NCBI GenBank assembly: GCA_008973525.1
Contig: WACJ01000296.1
Coordinates: forward strand, 62,001 to 126,000
DNA length: 64,000 bases
Direction of reading: 5' to 3'
Source of the DNA: Stenopsyche tienmushanensis
Lineage: Eukaryota > Arthropoda > Insecta > Trichoptera > Stenopsychidae
This document shows positions 1 to 10,235 of this stretch, one piece after another. Under the pieces are notes generated by a model that saw only the letters and a program-made list of their open reading frames with translations, did not search any database and had not been told where the DNA came from. Within the stretch, counting starts at the first letter, position 1. Each line of letters starts with the position of its first letter. Position numbers and translations under genes: made by a program.

Positions 1-395
1 CAAACGCACATGGTGTAATATATTAAAAAATGAAGTTATATTAGACGATAGAAGATACTGAATTTTGTATTTGAAATAGTAAAAGAAAAAACCTATGAAA
101 CATGCTCTTGATATAATGGCAAATAAATTAATATACAGTATTGAAAATAGTGAGGATATTCTAGTTGATGAAATGAAATAAATGATAATAAGGTCAAGCC
201 CCGCTCCCCGCTCCCGTTGCCAAAACTTGGACAACATCACATCAGTCAGAATGGAAACAATAATACAATAGCATAATGAGATACATGTGATACCCAAACT
301 TAGACACATTAAGATAAATTAATTTAAAAGTGAATAGAAACAAGGTTGACATTGGTATTTACAATTTATAAAAAACAGGAAAGGAAAAAATAAAT

Positions 396-974
396 CTAAC
401 AGATGAATGCAATAGATACACTGATATTGGGTATTTTACAGGATTCCCGTTCTGAATAGATCACTGAAATTGGCGAGGTATCATTTTTTCGCACTAGAAT
501 CTTTGTGTTTTTCACCCACACGTATAAATAACCTCGTTCCTTGGCCATGGATTTCACCTTAGTGAGCAGCATTTTATTGGTTATAGTCAGATGGTCGTTG
601 ACGAAGATCCGTCTGGCATCAGGAAACCCAAGGTCACCAGATGACAGTGATTTTAAACGACGCCCTGCTAACAGGAATTCCTCTTTCATGTAATAATTAG
701 TGAAAGAGGCCACAATTGTCTTGGATTCATTGTTAACCCGAGAGGGAACCCTCGCAACAAAATTTATTTGTGCAGCAGTTATTGGACACTTAATTGAAGC
801 ACCCAGCTTGACAATGGTGTCCATCAAGTTTTCTGTTTTGGAAGAGAGAACCCCTTTAATTTTGATATTGTTCCTCCCGGACCATTGTTCCTTCGCATTT
901 AGTTTGACATGGAATTCATCAATCTCCGAAATCTTGTTCTCTACTATTGAGAGTTTTACACTGTGGTCCTCCAA
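396..974 (-). pseudogene. LINE-a ORF1, RRM-like and C-terminal part
   Basis: About 192 residues carrying the RNNIKIKGV motif (near residue 35), VARVPSR, the VNDHLTITNKMLL block and the C-terminal YVWVKNTKILVRKND block. It aligns collinearly with residues about 135-314 of the LINE-c ORF1. The preceding coiled-coil part is disrupted, so this is a pseudogene piece. The known role of this ORF1 type is nucleic-acid binding and RNP formation. The start used here is arbitrary because translation would normally begin at 1,308. Confidence 0.8.
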
Positions 975-1119
975 TTTGGAATTATTAAATTCACTAGATT
1001 TTTTTAGTTCTTCTCATCTCATTTTTTATGAGTTTGATATCTTGAACCAGTGCTGGCAGAACTGAAAGGTTAGATTGCATAGCGCGTAGTTCGATCAAAA
1101 TGGTCTCAAGTGTGATCGG

Positions 1120-1308
1120 TTAAGCGGTGGACAGTTGAGAGGAAGGCTCAACCCTACACGACAAGCACTTCCACGAGGCGCGTCGATCTGCACCAAGTTT
1201 ACGGAACCCTTGTTCCGTTACTCCTGCGCAGCAAAATCCATATGATTTTATGCACAGACAGTATTGAGCACTGTCGTTTGTAGATACTTTGCAGCGGGAG
1301 CACAGCAT
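1120..1308 (-). pseudogene. LINE-a ORF1, N-terminal zinc-finger part
   Basis: Encodes 62 residues with a PHD-like cysteine pattern: C3 and C6, CLC near residues 17-19, C26-C27 and WKCLSC near residue 47. It then stops. The complete ORF1 of LINE-c has the same finger followed by a coiled coil, so this is the broken N-terminus of the same protein. ORF1 proteins of this kind bind RNA and accompany the retrotransposon RNP. The ATG at 1,308 corresponds to the LINE-c ORF1 start. The region between 974 and 1,120 is frame-disrupted. Confidence 0.75.
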
Positions 1309-1335
1309 AGTTAATTGTGAAACTTAAATTAATAT

Positions 1336-3885
1336 TACTTAATTTATTTATTTATTTATTTAAAAGGCTCACCAACAATGTACATACATAACATTACATG
1401 AAAAAAAAAACACAATAAAAGCATGACTGGTGTGTACATCAATTAGAGGTGTGCTCAGCATTGGTTATAATGAATTACAATATATTAGGAAACAATAAGA
1501 TGAAAAGTTCAATAGCAATTTGATTTAGTATAAAACAGTAAGATAAAAAAAATAACAGAAGAAAGATTAAAAAAAAAAAAAAAAAAATTACAGAAAAACA
1601 TTATAAGTGACGATAATTAGCAGTACCTTCACAAAACTTGCGCTGCACGACATGTTTGAATTTTGTAAGACCGTCATTGAAAATGTCCAAGTCCGTGATA
1701 TTGATTATATCATTGAGTTTGAAACATGTGCGATGTAGAGGGCATGAAGACCTATGTTGGACTTACTCATGGGCAGTTCAAAAAAATTATATTTACGGCG
1801 AGCGTTGACTTTAGGCACCCGAATTTTGAGACAATTCAAGAATTCCTGACAATTTGTTATGTTATTTAGTATTTTATAAATTGTAGTTATTTCGAGCATG
1901 CTACGGCGATCGCATAGTTTAGCCATGTTGAAGAAATCAAGCCTCTGATGATAGGAACTTCTACTGCTGATACCACAAGACATGAAGGCCAGGCTCCGCG
2001 TAAAGGATCTATTAATTCTTTCAATGCGCTCAGAATGCGCAGCATAACATGGGTTCCAAATCACGCAAGCATACTCCAACATGCTTTTAACTAAGGCATT
2101 GAAAAGAATGATTTTGGGTTCGGTCTTCCTGAACTGCTTTGTATTGCGATTAATAAAGCTCACCAATCTAGCTGATCTGTCGACAATGTTATTGATGTGT
2201 GCAGTGAATTTCAGTTTTTTGTCGAACAGAACTCCCAGGTCTCTCACCTCAGAAGACTCATTAATTAGCACTCCATTGATTTTAAAACAAAATTTAATAG
2301 GATTTTTTTTTTTAGTGAATGATATGGATTGACATTTGGTTGCGTTTAGCACCATTTTATTAGTTATACACCATGAATAAACGCGATTAATGTCGTCTTG
2401 GAGGAGAAGAGCATCAGCAGAGCACTTGACTTCTTTAAAGATTTTCATGTCGTCGGCGAAGAGGGAGCAGTCGCTGTTCGTAACACAGTCAACGATATCA
2501 TTAATGAACAGAGTGAATAAAATTGGCCCCAGGTGCGATCCCTGAGGAACACCGGACGTTGCAGTATATTCGTAAGACGCGTATCCTCCAACAACCACTG
2601 ACTGAGGCCTTTGACTAAGATAAGAAGCGAACCATTTAAGAAGGGAACCAGTTACGCCGAAGGAGCGCAGTAGCTTGTTTAGGAGAATTACATGGTCAAC
2701 TTTATCAAAAGCACTGGAAAAGTCCGTATACACAGCATATATTTGGCTTTTGAGGTCTACTGTTGTCGCTAGCTTGTTGGCGTAGCAGAGAAGATTGGTA
2801 ATCACTGATCTACGGGGACGAAAACCATGCTGTTTGTCACTGATGAAGTTGTCGATGTGATCAGTGATGATTGGGCAGACAATGGATTCGAACAGCTTGG
2901 AGAACGCGGATAGAATGGATATGGGTCTATAATTCAATACGTCCTCGGCGGAGCCCTTTTTATGTATTGGCACTATCTTTGCCTTCTTCCATTCGTGAGG
3001 GAATTCACCAAATTTGAGGGAATGATTGAATATTAACGTGAGGGGGAGTGACAGGGATTTGGCGCATCTTTTCAAGAATAGTGGAGGGATACCGTCTGGG
3101 CCGGGACCTTTGTTAACATTGATGCAGCTCAGTTTCTTGAAAGTCTGGTGCACAGAAATTTCAATCGAGTGAAGCGGTAGTGACTGAGGCGATTTGTCTT
3201 GCAAGATTTGTTCTGTTGTAGGGAGATCGTCGTGGCTGAAGACTGAGCAGAAACGTTCCGCAAATAAGTTGCATATGTCGATACCATTGACTGCACGTTT
3301 CTCATTGAAAAACATGCTGGAAGGAAAAGTGGAAGCTTGTGCTCGGTTTTCTTTTATATATTTCCAGAAAGATTTTGTGTTCATCTTGATATTGTCCTCA
3401 GTTCTACTGATATAAAGTCCGTATTGGTCTCTAATTAATTTGTTGCACCGATCGCGAAGGATTCCAAACTCAAGATAATCACGTGGATTTTTGAATTTCC
3501 GGAACTTGAGTCTATATTTGTTCTTTTCCGAGAGTAGCTTGATAAGTTTTTTGTTAAACCACGGGGGAAATTTCCTTTGTTTTTTTTGTTTCCTGGAATC
3601 AAACATGGGAACATTCTCAATGACAGTCTTGTTGATCCGTTGATACAGTCGAGTAACCATTTCATCAACAGAGCAGTTATCAAACAATATATTCCAGTTA
3701 ATTTCCAGCAAATAAGCATCAATGTTTTGAAAGTTAGCCTTAAAGAAGTTAAAGCCTGAACGGGGTTTATTTTTCGTGTTGGCTTGGCAGTGTAATGTCA
3801 ACGATACTTCTAAAGGCGGATGGTATGGGTCTATCTTACTAAGTATAATGTTGGGTGTTAGTACTTCTATTTCCAATTAATTATA
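1336..3885 (-). mobile_element. LINE-b: 5'-truncated non-LTR retrotransposon
   Basis: On the minus strand the element runs from a 5' truncation near 3,885 through an RT reading frame and about 360 nt of 3' UTR to a (TAAA)n tail, seen as repeated TTTA at 1,340-1,363. The endonuclease domain is absent, which is typical of incomplete reverse transcription. No target duplication was recognised. It belongs to the same general clade as LINE-c but differs clearly in sequence. Confidence 0.85.
1705..3876 (-). pseudogene. LINE-b ORF2, reverse transcriptase part (723 codons open)
   Basis: Reverse transcriptase of a CR1/jockey-type LINE, which copies element RNA onto nicked chromosomal DNA. Visible RT motifs: GPDGIPP (about residue 258), NYRPISILSAFSKLFE (315-330), YTDFSSAFDKVDH (383-395, catalytic D385), SGVPQGSHLGP (442-452) and the catalytic LFADD (472-476). 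The C-terminal part contains the conserved LEYACVIWNP block. The frame is open but starts at TTG and lacks the endonuclease domain, so it is a 5'-truncated ORF2 rather than a working gene. It needs both domains to retrotranspose on its own. Confidence 0.88.
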
Positions 3886-3904
3886 GAACGACCGCTCGAT
3901 CGCG

Positions 3905-4165
3905 CTAATGAGCGATTACTGATACTTTTAAAGGCGTTCTTCTTACTTCGCCCTTTATGCGCAGTATGGTCTTTAGTATTTCTTCAAGCGCTGTGAGAGC
4001 AAGAGTGCACTCATTTGCTCGGTCTTCGGCTGTTACGGTGGATGGTATGCCGTTGGTTTCATCGTATGCTACGTCTTTGAGGTTTTGGAGTTCACTTTCT
4101 CCCCGGTTGTTGTCATTTTGATGATTCTCTGTGCCATTCGGAATCATCCCCGCGAAAGTGTGCAC
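3905..4165 (-). CDS. Unrecognised 86-codon open frame
   Basis: An open frame between the truncated LINE-b and the 187-bp array. It has mixed hydrophilic composition, with a possible helix near residues 50-70 rich in Leu, Glu and Ile, and no motif I can name. Codon composition is less AT-biased than its neighbours. It may be a leftover of another transposon or chance. No start context or partner supports expression. Confidence 0.2.
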   Translation of the reverse strand: MHTFAGMIPNGTENHQNDNNRGESELQNLKDVAYDETNGIPSTVTAEDRANECTLALTALEEILKTILRIKGEVRRTPLKVSVIAH

Positions 4166-4199
4166 TATAACATGTTCGCATTCGGCAACTGATAAAAGA

Positions 4200-5640
4200 A
4201 GAATGAACCAGATTTATCTTTTTAACGACATGGGAAGATGCATAAGCGATTTTGCAAAGATAATTGTGCAATGAAATGAGTATTTGCATACTTAGATCCT
4301 TTCAATGTTGTTTTTGAATGAATGTTTCCGAGTTGAAACATTTTAAAGTTGTTTCTTGCCAACATTAAACTTGTTTGCAAATGGTTGATAATGATCAGAT
4401 TTATCATTCTAACGATATAAAAAATTGTATAGGCAATTTTGCAAAGATAATTGTGCAATGAAATGAGTATTTGCATGCTTAGATCCTTTCAAAGCTGTTT
4501 TTGAATGAATGTTTTCGAGTTGAAACATTTTAAAGTTGTTTCTTGCCAACATTAAACTTGTTTGCAAATGGTTGATAATGATCAGATTTATCTTTCTAAT
4601 GATATAAAAAATTGTATAGGCAATTTTGCAAAGATAATTGTGCAATGAAATGAGTATTTGCATACTTAGATCCTTTCAATGTTGTTTTTGAATGAATGTT
4701 TCCGAGTTGAAACATTTTAAAGTTGTTTCTTGCCAACATTAAACTTGTTTGCAAATGGTTGATAATGATCAGATTTATCTTTCTAATGATATAAAAAATT
4801 GTATAGGCAATTTTGCAAAGATAATTGTGCAATGAAATGAGTATTTGCATACTTAGATCCTTTCAATGTTGTTTTTGAATGAATGTTTCCGAGTTGAAAC
4901 ATTTTAAAGTTGTTTCTTGCCAACATTAAACTTGTTTGCAAATGGTTGATAATGATCAGATTTATCTTTCTAACGATATAAAAAATTGTATAGGCAATTT
5001 TGCAAAGATAATTGTGCAATGAAATGAGTATTTGCATGCTTAGATCCTTTCAAAGCTGTTTTTGAATGAATGTTTTCGAGTTGAAACATTTTAAAGTTGT
5101 TTCTTGCCAACATTAAACTTGTTTGCAAATGGTTGATAATGATCAGATTTATCTTTCTAATGATATAAAAAATTGTATAGGCAATTTTGCAAAGATAATT
5201 GTGCAATGAAATGAGTATTTGCATACTTAGATCCTTTCAATGTTGTTTTTGAATGAATGTTTCCGAGTTGAAACATTTTAAAGTTGTTTCTTGCCAACAT
5301 TAAACTTGTTTGCAAATGGTTGATAATGATCAGATTTATCTTTCTAACGATATAAAAAATTGTATAGGCAATTTTGCAAAGATAATTGTGCAATGAAATG
5401 AGTATTTGCATGCTTAGATCCTTTCAAAGCTGTTTTTGAATGAATGTTTTCGAGTTGAAACATTTTAAAGTTGTTTCTTGCCAACATTAAACTTGTTTGC
5501 AAATGGTTGATAATGATCAGATTTATCTTTCTAATGATATAAAAAATTGTAAAGGCAATTTGGCAAAGATAATTGTGCAATGAAATGAGTATTTGCATAC
5601 TTAGATCCTTTTAAAGCTGTTTTTGAATGAATGTTTCAGA
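4200..5640. repeat. 187-bp tandem repeat array, about 7.6 units
   Basis: The landmark CTTAGATCC recurs at about 4,290, 4,477, 4,664, 4,851, 5,038, 5,225, 5,412 and 5,599, exactly 187 bp apart. Two subtypes differ at fixed positions: A has CAATGTTG and GTTTCCGAG, B has CAAAGCTG and GTTTTCGAG. The order is A, B, A, A, B, A, B, then a diverged last unit with TTTCAGAG. Because 187 is not a multiple of three, each unit opens an overlapping 84-codon minus-strand frame; these are artefacts. The same unit recurs at 7.7, 10.4, 13.2, 16.8, 18.0 and 28.5 kb. Confidence 0.97.
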
Positions 5641-6059
5641 GTTTAAACATTTCCAAGTTGGTACTTTCCGTCAATTTTTTTTGGGCTCTTTTACTGTAAA
5701 TATAAAAAGAGTTGTAAACTAGTGTACCAATTGTCGGTACAGACAGTATGACCTTTACGCAAAAGTGGATGTAATAATGCCATCAACACATTTGTTGATG
5801 TTGATCTTTAAATCCCAACTGTTTTCTATTATATACTTGCAAACTATAAGTATATCCGGAACTTGTACAGAGTTTAAAAATTTTCAAGCCATATCTATGT
5901 CGCTTCGATTTTATGTACTGGCGAAAAGATATTCTTCCCTGAAAGGGAATCATTTAAATGAATGTTTCCGAGTTGAAACATTTCCAATTTGATACTTCTC
6001 GTCATTAAACTTGTTTGCAAATGGTTCATAATGATCAGATTCATCTTTTTAATATTGCT
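5641..6059. repeat. Composite block copy A: ~300-bp spacer plus diverged 187-bp unit
   Basis: A spacer (5,670-5,955) interrupts 187-bp-type sequence: the left part ends in a degenerate unit and the right part resumes with GAATGTTTCCGAG and TTGTTTGCAAATGG (5,955-6,050). It repeats almost identically at 8,155-8,575, 13,615-14,035, 18,370-18,790 and 28,985-29,298 plus 31,839-31,930. The 75-codon plus-strand frame here is conserved only because the DNA is duplicated; I see no protein family in it. Confidence 0.85.
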
Positions 6060-6800
6060 GAATTTATTCGGTATTGTTTCCCAGGTGCAACACTTCGAAC
6101 CACCTTTAACATTAACGTAAAGAAGAGCCTCAATTATATAGAGCTCTTATTCTGTCCCGCAAATTTTAATTTTATTTGTAAGGATTTCTGTGGTTGATAC
6201 ATTATTATAAAAATTATCCATATAAACGTGATGCCATTTATTGTAATATGGATGCAAGATGGTTTCAATAGTTTGAATTAGGGATGCACTTTCCTCATTT
6301 TGTGGTTGCTTCACAAACCATTCTCACGAGTATTCCATATTTAATTATTTTTCCCGGATTATATACACGAAAAGCCAACATCCCTCTCCAAGGAGTGATG
6401 CTTTCATCAAACGATACCTCCCGTTGAGTTTCAAATCTGACGGCGGTAATAAGCTCATTGGGTTCTTGTTGGCAATTGCGCAGTTCAAGTTCCAATTGTG
6501 CAATAGGTTCTATTGATTTTTCTTGAGTCGGTTTATACACATTTAATAACTTTGGAATAAAATAATCAAGGATTGGTTTTACTTTGATTAATTTTCCATC
6601 ATTGCTTGTGAGGGCATTGTCTGAAAAATGGCAGGCTTACCATATTTGACGGAATCTATAGCAATAAAATGAGTACATATTTGCCAAACTTTGTGAATCA
6701 ATTCGTCTATGGTTTTTGAGATTTCACAGAAGTTGGTTGGCAATATGATACATATGTTGATTCATCAATTGCGATTTTTCTATTTCCAATGTCCTGCTGT
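6060..6800 (-). pseudogene. piggyBac transposase fragment, copy A
   Basis: Minus-strand remnants of a piggyBac transposase, readable in changing frames. In order they are an RFRQIW-like block and CHFSDN near 6,640, KPILDYF (about 6,570), YKPTQ, then SFDESITPWRG with the first catalytic Asp (about 6,385), FRVYNPGKIIKYGILVRMVCE, and WHHVYMDNFYNN with the second catalytic Asp (about 6,215). The third Asp and the C-terminal finger are absent. Between YKPTQ and SFDES sit about 33 extra codons that are missing in intact relatives. Stops and frameshifts make it non-functional. Confidence 0.85.
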
Positions 6801-6804
6801 TTGT

Positions 6805-7185
6805 ATACTACAAAATTTTGGAAGATTCATTTGAACAAATGTTCTGAATTAATCGACATCGATGTTGCTCGTTGCAAATCATGGTTAAATAAGAAATGTG
6901 TTGATTGATTCGAGGCAGCCATTCTTAATTGTATCAGTACTTTGTTAGCGATTGCCAAACATATATTCTCAATCGAAAACCAAGCCTCGTTGTATACCGT
7001 TGGTGTGAATCGAATTTACTGATTTTGATTTTGTTCGAGGCATTTGTTCGAGAGCACTTCTGAACAATCTGATCAAAAAACTTCTGAACAATCTGATCAC
7101 TCGTTATGTTGATCAAAAAAAAGTTTCTAATGCAGCGATAATTTCTCGTTTAATTCCCGTATTTAATTGACAATAATGATCTATT
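6805..7185 (-). pseudogene. Helitron helicase-region fragment, copy A
   Basis: Minus-strand translation with frameshifts gives a string characteristic of Helitron Rep/helicase proteins just before the helicase Walker region: FSIENICLAIANKVL, then a LFNHDLQRA-like block. It is preceded in transcript order by a GIKREIIAALETFFDQHNE-like block. Helitron proteins nick and unwind DNA for rolling-circle transposition. Deletions join non-adjacent parts, so this is a decayed derivative. A direct repeat of TTCTGAACAATCTGATCA occurs twice near 7,059-7,100 in this copy only. Confidence 0.7.
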
Positions 7186-7187
7186 TG

Positions 7188-7680
7188 TTAATCAGTGTTT
7201 TCCACAAAATGGATTTGGTGTATTTTGTGATTAGCGTTTGGCAGTGGTAGCAGTGATCCTTCATGATGATAAATTTGCCCTTGCACTTTAAATGTCATGT
7301 AGTTCTCGCGCACGATATTTGTTGCACTGAAAGATGTCATTTGGAAACATGAATTGTATTTGCATGTTTGCCAAGGAATGCTTGGATTTGCTCGTGTTAC
7401 CTGATACCAGCGTTGATAATGGTGGTGAATGTAATTCTGGCAATTTAACTTTTCCACCCGCGCAGCACATTCCTGGTGTTTCATTTTTAAATTTGAGGGC
7501 ACTACAATACAAGCATAATTTATAAATTGGGATATCCTTCAACCAATTTTCCTTGTTTGCGACGTTCAAACTTTTTCGCTGATCGATTCCATGTTGGAAC
7601 TTCAGAGTAAAGCAGCATTTTTGCAAATCATCCCTGCATAATGAGAAAAACGCAGTTAACACTGTGGGCGGTGGTGACAA
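7188..7680 (-). pseudogene. Helitron protein N-terminal fragment, copy A
   Basis: Two overlapping minus frames (7,288-7,680 and 7,188-7,502) together encode the N-terminal region typical of animal Helitron helicase-like proteins: CLYCSALKFKNETPGMCCAGGKVKLPEL, then SKSKHSLAN, YNSCFQMTSFSATNI and GSLLPLPNANHK. A frameshift near 7,375 separates them. Upstream sequence (PTVLTAFFSLCRDD) comes from a later part of Helitron proteins, so the order is rearranged. Three further copies exist in this window. Confidence 0.85.
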
Positions 7681-7689
7681 TGCTGTTGC

Positions 7690-7737
7690 ACATGCATTTT
7701 CTGTTGTGGAGTACTGTTATGAATCGAGGTTCCACTG
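7690..7737. mobile_element. Single end of a pogo-like element joined to the 187-bp repeat
   Basis: The sequence ending in GAGGTTCCACTG is followed by TA and then CTTAGATCC of the 187-bp unit. Read from the other strand it starts CAGTGGAACCTCGATT, a pogo/Tigger-like terminal repeat. Intact units read GCATACTTAG, so insertion at their TA is plausible. The opposite end is missing. The identical junction recurs at 13,197 and 17,967. Confidence 0.6.
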
Positions 7738-8154
7738 TACTTAGATCCTTTCAAAGCTGTTTTTGAATGAATGTTTTCGAGTTGAAACATTTTAAAGTTG
7801 TTTTTTGCCAACATTAAACTTGTTTGCAAATGGTTGATAATGATCAGATTTATCTTTCTAACGATATAAAAAATTGTATAGGCAATTTTGCAAAGATAAT
7901 TGAACAATGAAATGAGTATTTGCATGCTTAGATCCTTTCAAAGCTGTTTTTGAATGAATGTTTTCGAGTTGAAACATTTTAAAGTTGTTTCTTGCCAACA
8001 TTAAACTTGTTTGCAAATGGTTGATAATGATCAGATTTATCTTTCTAATGATATAAAAAATTGTAAAGGCAATTTGGCAAAGATAATTGTGCAATGAAAT
8101 GAGTATTTGCATGCTTAGATCCTTTCAAAGCTGTTTTTGAATGAATGTTTCAGA
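7738..8154. repeat. 187-bp repeat, about two units, copy A to B boundary
   Basis: CTTAGATCC landmarks lie at about 7,740, 7,927 and 8,114. Both full units are of the B subtype (CAAAGCTG, GTTTTCGAG), and the last unit is the diverged terminal type with TTTCAGAG. Confidence 0.95.
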
Positions 8155-8574
8155 GTTTAAACATTTCCAAGTTGGTACTTTCCGTCAATTTTTTTTGGGC
8201 TCTTGTACTGTAAATATGAAAAGAGTTGTAAACTAGTGTACCAATTGTCGGTACAGACAGTATGACCTTTACGCAAAAGTGGACGTAATAATGCCATCAA
8301 CACATTTGTTGATGTTGATCTTTAAATCCCAACTGTTTTCTATTATATACTTGCAAACTATAAGTATATCCGGAACTTGTACAGAGTTTAAAAATTTTCA
8401 AGCCATATCTATGTCGCTTCGATTTTATGTACTGGCGAAAAGATATTCTTCCCTGAAAGGGAATCATTTAAATGAATGTTTCCGAGTTGAAACATTTCCA
8501 ATTTGATACTTCTCGTCATTAAACTTGTTTGCAAATGGTTCATAATGATCAGATTCATCATTTTAATATTGCTG
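8155..8574. repeat. Composite block copy B: spacer plus diverged unit
   Basis: Nearly identical to 5,641-6,059, offset by 2,514 bp. This gives a direct measure of the macro-repeat period between copies A and B. Confidence 0.85.
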
Positions 8575-9305
8575 AATTTATTCGGTATTGTTTCCCAGGT
8601 GCAACACTTCGAACCACCTTTAACATTAACGTAAAGAAGAGCCTCAATTATATAGAGCTCTTATTCCGTCCCGCAAATTTTAATTTTATTTGTAAGGATT
8701 TCTGTGGTTGATACATTATTATAAAAATTATCCATATAAACGTGATGCCATTTATTGTAATATGGATGCAAGATGGTTTCAATAGTTTGAATTAGGGATG
8801 CACTTTCCTCATTTTGTGGTTGCTTCACAAACCATTCTCACGAGTATTCCATATTTAATTATTTTTCCCGGATTATATACACGAAAAGCCAACATGGATC
8901 CAAGCCATCCAAGGAATGATGCTTTCATCAAACGATACCTCCCGTTGAGTTTCAAATCTGACGGCGGTAATAAGCTCATTGGGTTCTTGTTGGCAATTGT
9001 GCAGTTCAAGTTCCAATTGTGCAATAGGTTCTATTGATTTTTCTTGAGTCGGTTTATACACATTTAAAAACTTTGGAATAAAATAATCAAGGATTGGTTT
9101 TACTTTGATTAATTTTCCATAATTGCTTGTGAGGGCATTGTCTGAAAAATGGCAGGCTTACCATATTTGACGGAATCTATAGCAATAAAATGAGTACATA
9201 TTTGCCAAACTTTGTGAATCAATTCGTCTATGGTTTTTGAGATTTCACAGAAGTTGGTTGGCAATATGATACATATGTTGATTCATCAATTGCGATTTTT
9301 CTATT
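8575..9305 (-). pseudogene. piggyBac transposase fragment, copy B
   Basis: Same content and order as copy A, including YKPTQ, the roughly 33 extra codons and SFDESIIPW. Around 8,893-8,915 the sequence differs: copy B has GGATCCAAGCCATCC where copy A has CCCTCTCC, which changes the WRG motif and shifts the frame. It is non-functional. Confidence 0.82.
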
Positions 9306-9685
9306 TCCAATGTCCTGCTGTTTGTATACTACAAAATTTTGGAAGATTCATTTGAACAAATGTTCTGAATTAATCGACATCGATGTTGCTCGTTGCAAAT
9401 CGTGGTTAAATAAGAAATGCGTTGATTGATTCGAGGCAGCCATTCTTAATTGTATCAGTACTTTGTTAGCGATTGCCAAACATAAATTCTCAATCGAAAA
9501 CCAAGCCTCGTTGTATACCGTTGGTGTGAATCGAATTTACTGATTTTGATTTTGTTCGAGGCATTTGTTCGAGAGCACTTCTGAACAATCTGATTAACTC
9601 GTTGTGTTGATCAAAAAAAAGTTTCTAATGCAGCGATAATTTCTCGTTTAATTCCCGTATTTAATTGACAACAATGATCTATTTG
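9306..9685 (-). pseudogene. Helitron helicase-region fragment, copy B
   Basis: Close copy of 6,805-7,185, but lacking the local duplication of the TTCTGAACAATCTGATC segment found in copy A. It contains the same FSIENICLAIANK-type block in the minus strand, with stops. Confidence 0.7.
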
Positions 9686-10235
9686 TTAATCAGTGTTTTC
9701 CACAAAATGGATTTGGTGTATTTTGTGATTAGCGTTTGGCAGTGGTAGCAGTGATCCTTCATGATGATAAATTTGCCCTTGCACTTTAAATGTTGTCATG
9801 TAGTTCTCGCGCACGATATTTGTTGCACTGAAAGATGTCATTTGGAAACATGAATTGTATTTGCATGTTTGCCAAGGAATGCTTGGATTTGCTCGTGTTA
9901 CCTGATACCAGCGTTGATAATGGTGGTGAATGTAATTCTGGCAATTTAACTTTTCCACCCGCGCAGCACATTCCTGGTGTTTCATTTTTAAATTTGAGGG
10001 CACTACAATACAAGCATAATTTATAAATTGGGATATCCTTCAACCAATTTTCCTTGTTTGCGACGTTCAAACTTTTTCGCTGATCGATTCCATGTTGGAA
10101 CTTCAGAGTAAAGTAGCATTTTTGCAAATCATCCCTGCATAATGAGAAAAACGCAATTAACATTATGGACAGTGGTGACAATGCATTTTCTGATGTGAAG
10201 TACACGCGCTGTTCATTTTCAAGGTGCACTGCCAA
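9686..10235 (-). pseudogene. Helitron protein N-terminal fragment, copy B
   Basis: Minus-strand frames 9,786-10,235 (149 codons) and 9,686-10,003 cover the same CLYCSALKF...MTSFSATNI region as copy A. This copy extends further upstream and shows AVHLENEQRVYFTSENA, a block that lies in the middle to C-terminal helicase part of Helitron proteins. A C-terminal piece therefore precedes an N-terminal piece, as expected if two truncated Helitron copies lie head to tail. The pogo end of copies A, C and D is absent here. Confidence 0.82.

Larger units (their letters stand above)
1..1335 (-). mobile_element. LINE-a: CR1/jockey-type non-LTR retrotransposon, 5' part
   Basis: Minus-strand LINE whose 5' end lies near 1,335; the window edge cuts it before ORF2. 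Positions 1-395 are the AT-rich ORF1-ORF2 spacer and align by eye with 25,100-25,590 of LINE-c. ORF1 is split by stops into 1,120-1,308 and 396-974. The 5' end abuts the TAAA-type tail of LINE-b. The family assignment rests on the zinc finger plus RRM-like ORF1 and on similarity to LINE-c. Confidence 0.8.

Noticed and set aside
4222..5598. Seven regularly spaced, overlapping 84-codon frames that look like a gene family
   Set aside because: They are the minus-strand reading of the 187-bp tandem repeat. The period is not a multiple of three, the frames overlap by 68 bp, and there is no protein family resemblance.
4200..5640. CRISPR-like array
   Set aside because: Repeats are 187 bp, directly adjacent without unique spacers, in eukaryotic DNA.
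5765..5992. 75-codon plus-strand frame conserved at 5.8, 8.3, 13.7, 18.5 and 29.1 kb
   Set aside because: Conservation is at the DNA level because the whole block is duplicated. No synonymous-type pattern, no family and no start context support translation.
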